A stretch of 64,000 bases of DNA from positions 347,895 through 411,894 of the forward strand of contig NZ_KK211169.1 of NCBI RefSeq assembly GCF_000620705.1. The letters are read 5' to 3'. Under the pieces are notes generated by a model. That model ran no database searches. It saw only the letters and a list, made by a program, of their open reading frames with translations, and was not told where the DNA came from. This DNA is from Nocardioides sp. URHA0020. GTDB taxonomy: Bacteria > Actinomycetota > Actinomycetes > Propionibacteriales > Nocardioidaceae. Made by a program: the position numbers and the translations under genes. Position 1 is the first letter of the stretch, and every line of letters starts with the position of its first letter. Shown in pieces: positions 17,610-25,363 of this stretch.

Positions 17610-19076
17610 ATGAACGTCCGACTGAGAAAGGCGTGGGCGGCCGGGATCGGCCTCGCCCTCGTCGGCGCGGCCACCACCGGTGCCGTCGCCGCGGACTGGA
17701 CCCCGGCGACGGCGGGCGACGCCGCGGCGTGGTACGCCGCCGACGACGACGCGGCGTCACCGGACCCGCAGCGGGCCGGCGCGCTCAGCCTGCTCGGCCC
17801 CGGGGGTGCGGCGGTGACCAGCGGCGCACTCGACGACCCGCTGGCGGCGTACGCCGTCGCTGCGGGCACCGTCCGAGCCGATGACGACTTCGCCACGCTG
17901 TTCGCCTATGTCCCCGACCTGGGCCTGGCGCCCGGTGCGTGGACCGGCTACCAGATCTCGGGCACGGCCCAGTTCCCGATCGAGGGCGCACCTGCTGAGG
18001 TCGGCACGAAGCCGGCGTACGCCCTGGACGGCGACGACACGACGCTCGCCGACGTGGTGGACGCCTTCCCGAGCTCGACCGACGTCTACGAGATCCGGCT
18101 GCGGACCAGCGCGGCGAGCGGGAAGGACGTCGGCCTCGGCCCGAGGTACGCCTCGACCTACGTGCGCGTCGACACGGACGCCAACACCTGGACCAAGACC
18201 GACGGCCCCGGCTCGACCGGCCAGGCCACGACGACCACGCTCGAGGTGGCGCCCAGCACCGGCGTCACCGTCGGCGACGCGGTCACCCTGAGCGCGTCCG
18301 TCTCCCCGTCGGCCGCGGGCACGGTCACCTTCAAGGACGGGGCGACCGCCGTCGCGCCGGCCGTCGACGTCGTCGCGGGCCACGCCGACGCGGAGATCAC
18401 CGTGACCACGGCCGGGTCGCACGCCTTCACGGCGAGCTTCACACCCACGGATCCCGAGGAGTTCGCACCGTCCGACTCGAGCACCGTCAACCTCAGCGTC
18501 GCCAAGTCGGCGTCGACCCTGACCGGTGTGTGGCCCACCCGGGCGACGTACGGCAAGGCCTTCGCCGTCACCGCGACCGCCAAGGTCGGCACGGAGCCGG
18601 CCGCCGGCACCGTCAGCGTCAAGCTGGGCTCCAAGACGCTCGCGACCAGGACGCTGTCGGCCGGCAAGGCGACGCTCAGCGTCTCCGGCAGGGCACTCGT
18701 GCCGGGCAGTCGCACGCTGACGCTGGTCTATGGCGGCGGCGCCGACGTCGCCGGCGCGACGATCACCAAGGCGCTCGTCGTCGCCAAGGCCAAGGCGACC
18801 GTCACCGCGACGACTGCGAGGTCCGTCAAGCGGACCAAGGCCGGCAAGGTGGCGGTGACCGTCAAGGCCACCGGGGTCGTGCCGACCGGCTCGGTCAAGG
18901 TGTACGACGGCAGGAAGCTGCTCAAGAGCGGCACCCTGACGACGGCCAAGAAGGGCAAGATCACGATCACGCTGCCCAAGCTCAAGAAGGGCAAGCACCA
19001 GATCAAGGTCGTCTACGCAGGCTCGGCGTACGTGCTGGGCGCGACGAGCAGGACGACCACGGTCACGTCGAAGTAG
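17610..19076 (+). CDS. Secreted protein with Ig-like domains (cluster 1)
   Basis: 488 residues. A signal peptide is followed by a domain paralogous to the preceding gene (to about residue 195). About three bacterial Ig-like (Big_5 type) domains follow: [26 protein letters not shown] and [13 protein letters not shown] mark the repeated strand. The last domain is very Lys-rich, which could bind phosphate polymers or acidic wall polymers; that is speculation. ATG start with GAGAGGA upstream. In cluster 2 similar Ig-like domains are fused to the binding protein. Confidence 0.75.
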   Translation: MNVRLRKAWAAGIGLALVGAATTGAVAADWTPATAGDAAAWYAADDDAASPDPQRAGALSLLGPGGAAVTSGALDDPLAAYAVAAGTVRADDDFATLFAYVPDLGLAPGAWTGYQISGTAQFPIEGAPAEVGTKPAYALDGDDTTLADVVDAFPSSTDVYEIRLRTSAASGKDVGLGPRYASTYVRVDTDANTWTKTDGPGSTGQATTTTLEVAPSTGVTVGDAVTLSASVSPSAAGTVTFKDGATAVAPAVDVVAGHADAEITVTTAGSHAFTASFTPTDPEEFAPSDSSTVNLSVAKSASTLTGVWPTRATYGKAFAVTATAKVGTEPAAGTVSVKLGSKTLATRTLSAGKATLSVSGRALVPGSRTLTLVYGGGADVAGATITKALVVAKAKATVTATTARSVKRTKAGKVAVTVKATGVVPTGSVKVYDGRKLLKSGTLTTAKKGKITITLPKLKKGKHQIKVVYAGSAYVLGATSRTTTVTSK

Positions 19077-19084
19077 TCCGACGC

Positions 19085-19116
19085 CCGGCCGGGAGGCCTC
19101 TGCGCCTCCCGGCCGG
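19085..19116 (+). terminator. Strong hairpin ahead of pstB1
   Basis: CCGGCCGGGAGGC (19085-19097), loop CTCTGC, GCCTCCCGGCCGG (19104-19116): a perfect 13-bp stem with no U run. It lies between the Ig-like gene and pstB. A hairpin of similar strength but different sequence occupies the same place in cluster 2, so it may trim or partly terminate the transcript before the ATPase gene. Confidence 0.55.
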
Positions 19117-19170
19117 ACGGCGGCACGACGCAGCGACATGGACGAGCAAGCACCGAAGGTGGACGAAGGC

Positions 19171-20010
19171 ATGACGACAGAGATCCTCGAAGCGGTCCCG
19201 CCGGCGATCCCGTCGGGGGGCGGCAGCCGGGTCGCGCCGGCGGACCTGCGCGCGGACGCGATCTCCGCGTGGTTCGGGCAGCGCAAGGTCCTCGACCGGG
19301 TCAGCCTGGACATTCCCGGTGGTGAGGTGACGGCGCTGATCGGGCCGTCCGGCTGCGGCAAGTCGACGTTCCTGCGGATCCTCAACCGGATGCACGAGCT
19401 CGTCCCCGGTGCGGCCCTGGCCGGCTCGGTGCTGCTCGACGGAGAGGACATCTACGACCCCGACCGGCGGCTGACCGACGCCCGCAAGGCGATCGGGATG
19501 GTCTTCCAGAAGCCCAACCCCTTCCCGGCGATGTCGATCTACGACAACGTGCTGGCCGGGCTGAAGATCACCGGCACCAAGATCGGCAAGTCCGACAAGG
19601 ACTCGCTGGTCGAGGAGTCGCTGACCCGGGCCGGTCTGTGGGCCGAGGTGCGCGACCGGCTCAAGCAGCCGGGCTCCGCGCTCTCGGGCGGCCAGCAGCA
19701 GCGGCTGTGCATCGCGCGGTCCCTCGCCGTACGCCCGCGGGTGCTGCTCATGGACGAGCCCTGCTCGGCGCTCGACCCGACCTCCACGCGTGTCGTGGAG
19801 GAGACGATCATGGAGATCGGTCAGCAGGTGACGGTCGTGATCGTCACCCACAACATGCAGCAGGCGCACCGCGTCTCGGCCCGCTGCGCGTTCTTCCTGG
19901 CCAGCCAGGGCACGCCGGGCGTCATCGTCGAGCACGGTCCGACGGCGACCATCTTCGAGAACCCCCAGGACCAGCGCACGTCCGACTACGTCAACGGCCG
20001 CTTCGGCTAG
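19171..20010 (+). CDS. pstB: Phosphate ABC transporter ATPase PstB (cluster 1)
   Basis: 279 residues. It energises phosphate import through PstC/PstA. Walker A GPSGCGKS near residue 60, Q-loop VFQKPNPFP, signature LSGGQQQR near 171, Walker [13 protein letters not shown] near 190 and switch VTHNMQQ are all intact. [15 protein letters not shown] and a C-terminal [11 protein letters not shown] are typical of PstB. The ATG at 19171 (AAGGTGGA upstream) is preferred to the ATG at 19138, which has no ribosome site. It stands last in the cluster, far from pstC/pstA, and no phoU follows. Confidence 0.95.
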   Translation: MTTEILEAVPPAIPSGGGSRVAPADLRADAISAWFGQRKVLDRVSLDIPGGEVTALIGPSGCGKSTFLRILNRMHELVPGAALAGSVLLDGEDIYDPDRRLTDARKAIGMVFQKPNPFPAMSIYDNVLAGLKITGTKIGKSDKDSLVEESLTRAGLWAEVRDRLKQPGSALSGGQQQRLCIARSLAVRPRVLLMDEPCSALDPTSTRVVEETIMEIGQQVTVVIVTHNMQQAHRVSARCAFFLASQGTPGVIVEHGPTATIFENPQDQRTSDYVNGRFG

Positions 20011-20054
20011 CTCGACGCCGTCCCCCAGACCCACCGGGTGCACCCCCTGGTGGA

Positions 20055-20101
20055 GGGAGCGGGTCCTCGCCTGGTGCACCCCCCGGCGAGGACCCGCTCC
20101 C
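20055..20101 (+). terminator. Terminator-like hairpin after pstB1
   Basis: GGGAGCGGGTCCTCGCC (20055-20071), 13-base loop, then the exact complement at 20085-20101: a perfect 17-bp stem. No U run follows on the plus strand. Its position 45 bases past the pstB stop fits the end of cluster 1. Confidence 0.65.
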
Positions 20102-20147
20102 GTCATATTGCGTTGATCTCGGCGGCGGGTGCCGCGACGCTGGTGCG

Positions 20148-20543
20148 GTGACCGCCTTCATCTCGCACACCACCGTCGACTGCACCAACGCCTACGACCT
20201 CTCCGAGTGGTGGAAGCCGGTGCTCGGCTACGTCGACATCGACGGTGACCCCAACCTGCCCGGGCACGAGGAGTGCATGATCCGGGACCCCGAGACGGGG
20301 CACCAGGTGCTCTTCATCGAGGTCCCGGACGCCAAGACGGCCAAGAACCGCCTGCACTTCGACCTGCGCCCCCGGGCCGCCACGCGGGACGAGGAGCTCG
20401 AGACCCTGCTCGCGCACGGCGCCACCGTCGTCGACGACCTGCGAGGCAAGTACGGCCCCGACAGCGGCTGGGTGGTCCTCGCGGACCCGGAGGGCAACGA
20501 GTTCTGCATCCTGCGTTCGCTGGCGGAGCTCGACAGGTCCTAG
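20148..20543 (+). CDS. VOC/glyoxalase-like domain protein
   Basis: 131 residues, GTG start. The fold signature is the repeated beta-alpha-beta-beta-beta unit: AYDLSEWWKPVLGYVDI near the start and GWVVLADPEGNEFCILR at the end, the latter being the usual metal-ligand strand of this family. HQVLFIEVPDAKTAKNRLHFDL is the middle strand pair. Members include glyoxalases, dioxygenases and resistance proteins; the substrate here cannot be told. It sits alone between the two phosphate clusters and next to a repeat cluster. Confidence 0.8.
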   Translation: MTAFISHTTVDCTNAYDLSEWWKPVLGYVDIDGDPNLPGHEECMIRDPETGHQVLFIEVPDAKTAKNRLHFDLRPRAATRDEELETLLAHGATVVDDLRGKYGPDSGWVVLADPEGNEFCILRSLAELDRS

Positions 20544-20560
20544 CCGACCGCCGCCCCCGG

Positions 20561-21290
20561 CGGTCGAGCAGCAACCGTGTCTCGTCGTACGGCGTCTCGG
20601 TGGTCGAGCAGGTTGCGCAGCAACCGTGTCGAGACCCCCGCAGGGAAGGCGGGCGTCGGGTCCGGTGCTCTCGTCGTACGGCGTCCCGGTGGTCGAGCAG
20701 GTTGCGCAGCAACCGTGTCGAGACCCCCGCAGCGATGGCGCCGCCGTCGGGTGCGGGGGTCTCGACGACGCTCGGGCCTGGCGGCCCTCCCTGCTCGACC
20801 AGCGGTGGGGTGCTCTCGTCGTACGGCGGTCGGGTGCGGGGGTCTCGTCGACGCTCGGGCCTGGCGGCCCTCCCTGCTCGACCAGCGGCGGGTGAGGTGC
20901 TGTCGTCGTACGGCGGTCGGGTGCGGGGGTCTCGACGACGCTCGGGCCTGGCGGCCCTCCCTGCTCGACCAGCGGTGGGGTGCTCTCGTCGTACGGCGGT
21001 CGGGTGCGGGGGTCTCGTCGACGCTCGGGCCTGGCGGCCCTCCCTGCTCGACCAGCGGGGCGCGGTGCTCTCGTCGTACGGCGGTCGGGTGCGGGGGTCT
21101 CGACGACGCTCGGGCCTGGGGGCCCTCGCTGCTCGACCAGCGGTCCGGTGCTCTCGTCGTACGGCGGTCGGGTGCGGGGGTCTCGACGACGCTCGGGCCT
21201 GGCGGCCCTCCCTGCTCGACCAGCGGGCTCGGGCCTGGCGGCCCTCCCTGCTCGACCTCCCTGCTCGGCCGGCGGGTCAGCCGAACGCGA
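20561..21290. repeat. Cluster of REP-like palindromic repeats with 83-87-bp tandem units
   Basis: This gene-free stretch holds two forward copies of a palindromic element (20599-20636 and 20688-20725; core GGTGGTCGAGCAGG...GTGTCGAGACC). A shortened copy is near 20561. Six inverted-orientation copies are embedded in a larger tandem unit (starts at 20751, 20834, 20921, 21004, 21089, 21172; period 83-87 bp), plus a truncated copy near 21228. Units share GTCTCGACGACGCTCGG and CTGCTCGACCAGCGG. It is the same repeat family seen at 39467 and 47476. It is not a CRISPR: there are no unique spacers. Confidence 0.85.
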
Positions 21291-21409
21291 GTTGAACGGC
21301 CGGGCGCGGCACCCCTGGCCCTCACGGGTGGGTCAGGGCGGCCGAGCATGACCCGTTCGGACTAGGCGCAACCTCGCGGGCGGCGAAGTTGGCGAAAGCA
21401 GGCGGTGCT

Positions 21410-21453
21410 GTTCGTTCGTCGTTCACCGACGACGAACCATTCGTTTCGGTGAT
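21410..21453 (+). promoter_or_regulatory. Candidate PHO box upstream of cluster 2
   Basis: Four consecutive 11-nt units can be read: GTTCGTTCGTC, GTTCACCGACG, ACGAACCATTC, GTTTCGGTGAT. Three begin with GTTC or GTTT, and one is the GTTCACC core known for PhoP-type response regulators in actinobacteria, which bind 11-nt direct repeats. The position about 60-100 bases before pstC2 fits activation under phosphate limitation. Confidence 0.55.
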
Positions 21454-21480
21454 CTCCTGACACTTCTGGCGTTTGCCCGC

Positions 21481-21496
21481 GCGCTCGAGAGAGCGC
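21481..21496 (+). promoter_or_regulatory. Leader hairpin before pstC2
   Basis: GCGCTC, loop GAGA, GAGCGC: a perfect 6-bp stem closed by a GNRA tetraloop, ending 18 bases before the GTG start. It parallels the leader hairpins before pstC1 and before the gene at 15665 in position but not in sequence. Confidence 0.4.
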
Positions 21497-21514
21497 CTCG
21501 CCAGAAAGAACCAG

Positions 21515-22528
21515 GTGACGACACTCCCCGTCCACGACGCGATCGACGTCGAGGCCACCCCGCGCGCGATCTCGCGCAAGGCCACGGGTGCGGACAAGGT
21601 CTTCGTGGCCGCGATCCGCACCGTGGGCTCGGTCGTCCTCGTCATCACCGGCGGCGTCGGGGTCTTCCTCGGCTGGCAGGCGCTGCCGACGCTGCGGCAC
21701 TACGGATGGAGCTTCTTCACGGAGTCGAGCTGGCAGCCGGAGGCCGACGTGCTCGGCATCGCGGCCGTGCTCAGCGGCACCGTGCTGGTCGCGCTGATCG
21801 CGATGTCGATCGCGTTCCCGCTGGCGCTGATCACCGCGCTCTACATCAGCGAGTACGCCCCCGCCGGGATGCGATCCCTGCTGGTGTCCCTGGTCGACCT
21901 GATGGCCGCGGTGCCCTCGATCATCTGGGGGCTGTGGGGCTCCTACCTGATCATGGAGCACGCGGCCGGCCTGGCGATGTGGCTCGACCGCAACCTCGGG
22001 TTCATCCCCCTCTTCCAGGTCGACGACGCGGACCCGAACGCCGCCGTCCCCGTCCTCTCGCGCTACAGCTTCAGCATGTTCGTGGCCGGCATCGCGGTCG
22101 CGATGATGGTGCTGCCGATGGCCTGCGCGGTGATGCGCCAGGTGTTCTCGCAGACGCCGCAGGGGGAGAAGGAGGCGGCGCTGGCGCTCGGCGCCACCCG
22201 CTGGGGCATGGTGCGCTCGGTGGTGCTGCCCTTCGGTCGCGGCGGCATCATCGGTGGCGCGATGCTGGGCCTCGGTCGGGCGCTGGGCGAGACCATCGCG
22301 GTGCTGCTGATCCTCTCGCCCTCCTTCGAGGTCAAGCCCCGGGTCCTCGAGATCGGGGGCAACACCGTCTCCGCGCTGATCGCCGGCCGCTTCGGTGACG
22401 CCAGCTCCAGCCAGCTCTCCGCGCTGCTCGCCGCCGGCTTCGTGCTCTTCCTGATCACCCTCGTCGTCAACACGGTCGCCGCGACGATCGTCAACAGAAG
22501 CCGCTCGGGCGCCGGGACGGACGCCTGA
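21515..22528 (+). CDS. pstC: Phosphate ABC transporter permease PstC (cluster 2)
   Basis: 337 residues, homologous to the cluster 1 PstC but well diverged. Motifs: QALPTLRHYGWSFFTE, DLMAAVPSIIWGLWG, coupling loop GEKEAALALGATRWGMVRSVVLP, and GGAMLGLGRALGETIAVLLIL. GTG start preceded by an AGAAAGA purine tract. It is first in a coupled unit with pstA two bases downstream. Confidence 0.95.
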   Translation: MTTLPVHDAIDVEATPRAISRKATGADKVFVAAIRTVGSVVLVITGGVGVFLGWQALPTLRHYGWSFFTESSWQPEADVLGIAAVLSGTVLVALIAMSIAFPLALITALYISEYAPAGMRSLLVSLVDLMAAVPSIIWGLWGSYLIMEHAAGLAMWLDRNLGFIPLFQVDDADPNAAVPVLSRYSFSMFVAGIAVAMMVLPMACAVMRQVFSQTPQGEKEAALALGATRWGMVRSVVLPFGRGGIIGGAMLGLGRALGETIAVLLILSPSFEVKPRVLEIGGNTVSALIAGRFGDASSSQLSALLAAGFVLFLITLVVNTVAATIVNRSRSGAGTDA

Positions 22529-22529
22529 G

Positions 22530-23711
22530 ATGACGCTCGCCCCCGAGACCGACGTCCCCGCAGCGGGCACCGTCGGCCAGACCTTCCTGCCGCGGTACGA
22601 CGATGACGCGGCTCCCGCCGTGCCCCGGGCGTCGCTGGGACGCCTGACCGTCGACGAGAAGTTCGTCCGGATCGGCAGCGTGGCCTCGGGTCTGGGCATC
22701 GCCTGGCTGATCACGCAGCGGATCCTGCCGCTCGCCGGGCTGCCGTGGTTCCTGGTCGTCTGGCTGGTCGCCACCCTGGCGGTCACCGCGGTGACGGCGG
22801 CCATGAGCGGCGGCGCGGTCGAGGCCCGCGACCGGCTCGCCGCGACGGTGATGACCGTCGGTGCCGGCGTCGTCGGCGCCGTGCTGATCAGCGCCGTGGT
22901 GTTCGTGACCGTGAAGGGGTGGGCGGCGCTCATCCACGTCAACTTCTTCACCGAGGACATGTCGGGGGTCGGACCCAAGGACTCCTTCGACCGGGGTGGC
23001 GTCCTGCACGCCATCGTCGGCTCGTTGATCCAGGTCGGCATCGCGGTCGCGATCACGCTGCCCCTCGGGATCGGCACCGCGATCTTCATGACCGAGGTCG
23101 GCGGCCGCTTCGCCAAGCTCGTGCGCACGGTCGTCGAGGCGATGACGGCGCTGCCGTCGATCGTCGCCGGCCTCTTCATCTACACCGTGTTCATCGTGGC
23201 GCTGGGCTACCCGCGCTCCGGGCTCGCCGCCGGCCTGGCGATCTCGGTGATGATGCTCCCGATCATCGCCCGCGCCTCCGACGTCGTGCTCCGCGTCATC
23301 CCCGGCGGTCTGCGGGAGGCCAGCCTGGCCCTCGGTGCCAGCCGGTGGCGCACCGTGTGGCACGTCGTGCTGCCGACCGCACGCCCCGGCCTCGCCACCG
23401 CCTGCATCCTGGGCATCGCGCGCGGCATCGGCGAGACCAGCCCGGTGCTGCTCACCTCCGGCAACGCGCAGTTCCTGGTCGTCAACCCGACCGACGGCGT
23501 CATGAACTCGCTGCCGCTCTTCGTCTACTCCCTGGTCCGCACCGGAGAGCCCAACGCCGTCGCCCGTGCCTTCGCCGGCGCCACCGTGCTGCTCGCCGTC
23601 GTGATGGTGCTCTTCGTCGTCGCCCGCCTGATCGCCCGGCCCCAGCGCACCAAGCCCCAGCGCACCCAGCGCACCGCACCGCAGTCCGCCCGCACCGAGG
23701 AGAACCCGTGA
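22530..23711 (+). CDS. pstA: Phosphate ABC transporter permease PstA (cluster 2)
   Basis: 393 residues with the same kind of N-terminal extension as the cluster 1 protein. Key segments: FFTEDMSGVGPKDSF, IFMTEVGGRFAKLVR, GGLREASLALGASRWRTVWHVVLP (EAA loop) and RGIGETSPVLLTSG. The C-terminus is a hydrophilic tail rich in Arg, Gln and Thr. The ATG lies one base after the pstC stop; the next gene starts inside its stop codon. Confidence 0.95.
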   Translation: MTLAPETDVPAAGTVGQTFLPRYDDDAAPAVPRASLGRLTVDEKFVRIGSVASGLGIAWLITQRILPLAGLPWFLVVWLVATLAVTAVTAAMSGGAVEARDRLAATVMTVGAGVVGAVLISAVVFVTVKGWAALIHVNFFTEDMSGVGPKDSFDRGGVLHAIVGSLIQVGIAVAITLPLGIGTAIFMTEVGGRFAKLVRTVVEAMTALPSIVAGLFIYTVFIVALGYPRSGLAAGLAISVMMLPIIARASDVVLRVIPGGLREASLALGASRWRTVWHVVLPTARPGLATACILGIARGIGETSPVLLTSGNAQFLVVNPTDGVMNSLPLFVYSLVRTGEPNAVARAFAGATVLLAVVMVLFVVARLIARPQRTKPQRTQRTAPQSARTEENP

Positions 23712-25363
23712 TCCGCCCCGTCCGAGTCGTCAGCCGCGTCCTGGTCGCCGTCGCCCTGGCGATGAGCTTCCTGGTCGGCTCCTCGACCTCGGCCCACGCC
23801 ACCGTCTACGCCCAGATCGAGGGCACCGGCTCGACCTGGTCGGAGCTGATCCTCCAGCAGTGGATCGCCGACGTGGACGCCAACGGCATGAAGGTCGTCT
23901 ACACCGGCGGCGGCTCGACCAAGGGCCGCAAGGACTTCTCGCAGGACAGCACCGACTTCGCGATCTCCGAGATCCCCTACCAGGGCACCGACGAGCGCGG
24001 CCAGTCCGACTCCAGCAACGGCCGCGAGTTCGCCTACCTCCCGATCGTGGCCGGCGGCACCGCCTTCACCTACCAGCTCAAGATCGGCAACAAGCTGGTG
24101 CGCAACCTCCGTCTCTCGGGCGAGACCCTCGCGAAGATCTTCACCAACAAGATCACCGACTGGAGCGACCCCGCGATCGCCAAGGACAACAACGGCCGGA
24201 AGTTCCCCTCGCTGCCGATCATCCCGGTCGTCCGCTCCGACGGCTCCGGCACGACCGCGCAGTTCACCACCTGGATGGACCACCAGTACCCCGGCACCTG
24301 GCGGCCGTACTTCGGTCAGTCCGGCCTGACGTCGTACTACCCCAAGAAGGGTGACCGGATGGTCAGCCAGGCGGGCTCCGACCAGGTCATGAACACGATC
24401 AAGGGCTTTGCCGGCAACGGGATGATCGGGTACGTCGAGTACTCGTACCCGATCAACGCCGACTACCCGGTGGTCAAGGTCGAGAACAAGGCGGGCTACT
24501 TCGTCGAGCCGACGCAGTACAACACCGCGGTCGCCCTCACCAAGGCCAAGATCAACCAGGACAAGAAGAGCCAGCTCTACCTGACCCAGATCCTGGACGG
24601 CGTCTACAACAACGCGGACCCGCGGTCGTACCCGATCTCCTCGTACTCCTACATGATCCTGCCGACCGGGGCCGACGACTCGCGGATGTCGACGGCGAAG
24701 CGGCAGACCCTCGCCGACTTCATGTACTACTCGTTGTGCTCGGGCCAGACCAAGGCCGGGGCGTACGGCTACTCGTCGCTGCCGCTCAACCTGGTGCAGG
24801 CCGGCTTCCAGCAGCTCGCCAAGCTGAAGAAGGCGGACCCGAAGGTCAACCTGACCAACCGCGACGTCCGCTCGTGCAACAACCCGACCTTCGACGGCAA
24901 GAACCTCAACCGCAACGTGCTCGCCGACAAGGCGCCCCAGCCCGCGGCGTGCGACAAGTCCGGGGCCGGCCCCTGCGGCACGCCCACCGGCACCAACAAG
25001 CCGAGCACCGACGACGACACCACGGGCGGGGGCGGCAAGGCGACGGGTGGCACCGCCGGCGGCACCCCGGGAGGTGGCGCGACCGGCGCCGCCGATGCCG
25101 GTGGGGCCGCGGCGGGCACCGACGCCCCGCCTGCGGCCGTCGACCCCGAGACCGGTGCGGTCGCGGCGGCTGGCGGGACGACCACCGCCACCAGCAGCGA
25201 CGAGATCTACGCCGACCCCACCGAGCTGGCCGCGAGCCGGACCTCCGACGACAGGACGTTCGGCTGGCTGGCGGTCCTCGAGCTGCTCGCGCTGGTGCTG
25301 GTGCCCGGCCTGTACGTCGTCTCCATGCGGCGCCGCCGCCCGCAGATCGGGCCGCGCCCGTGA
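23708..25363 (+). CDS. Membrane-anchored PstS-type phosphate-binding protein (cluster 2)
   Basis: 551 residues, GTG start overlapping the pstA stop. Signal peptide SSTSAHATVYA without lipobox, PstS domain to about residue 430, Gly/Ala/Thr-rich linker, C-terminal membrane helix (LAVLELLALVLVPGLYVV) and a basic tail. Ligand loops look canonical: GTGSTW, GGGSTKGRKDF, and VRSDGSGTT near residue 175 (the Arg-Ser-Gly-Thr phosphate clamp). The loop usually ending in Ser-Asp reads AISE here. Together this suggests genuine phosphate binding, in contrast with the altered cluster 1 copy. Confidence 0.87.
   Translation: MIRPVRVVSRVLVAVALAMSFLVGSSTSAHATVYAQIEGTGSTWSELILQQWIADVDANGMKVVYTGGGSTKGRKDFSQDSTDFAISEIPYQGTDERGQSDSSNGREFAYLPIVAGGTAFTYQLKIGNKLVRNLRLSGETLAKIFTNKITDWSDPAIAKDNNGRKFPSLPIIPVVRSDGSGTTAQFTTWMDHQYPGTWRPYFGQSGLTSYYPKKGDRMVSQAGSDQVMNTIKGFAGNGMIGYVEYSYPINADYPVVKVENKAGYFVEPTQYNTAVALTKAKINQDKKSQLYLTQILDGVYNNADPRSYPISSYSYMILPTGADDSRMSTAKRQTLADFMYYSLCSGQTKAGAYGYSSLPLNLVQAGFQQLAKLKKADPKVNLTNRDVRSCNNPTFDGKNLNRNVLADKAPQPAACDKSGAGPCGTPTGTNKPSTDDDTTGGGGKATGGTAGGTPGGGATGAADAGGAAAGTDAPPAAVDPETGAVAAAGGTTTATSSDEIYADPTELAASRTSDDRTFGWLAVLELLALVLVPGLYVVSMRRRRPQIGPRP

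Noticed and set aside
17446..17896. Minus-strand Ser/Ala-rich frames across the Ig-like gene
   Set aside because: Antisense to genes with signal peptides, ribosome sites and paralogy; shadow composition.
20561..21290. CRISPR-like periodicity
   Set aside because: Units of 83-87 bp are near-identical throughout, with no short repeats separated by unique spacers and no cas genes nearby.
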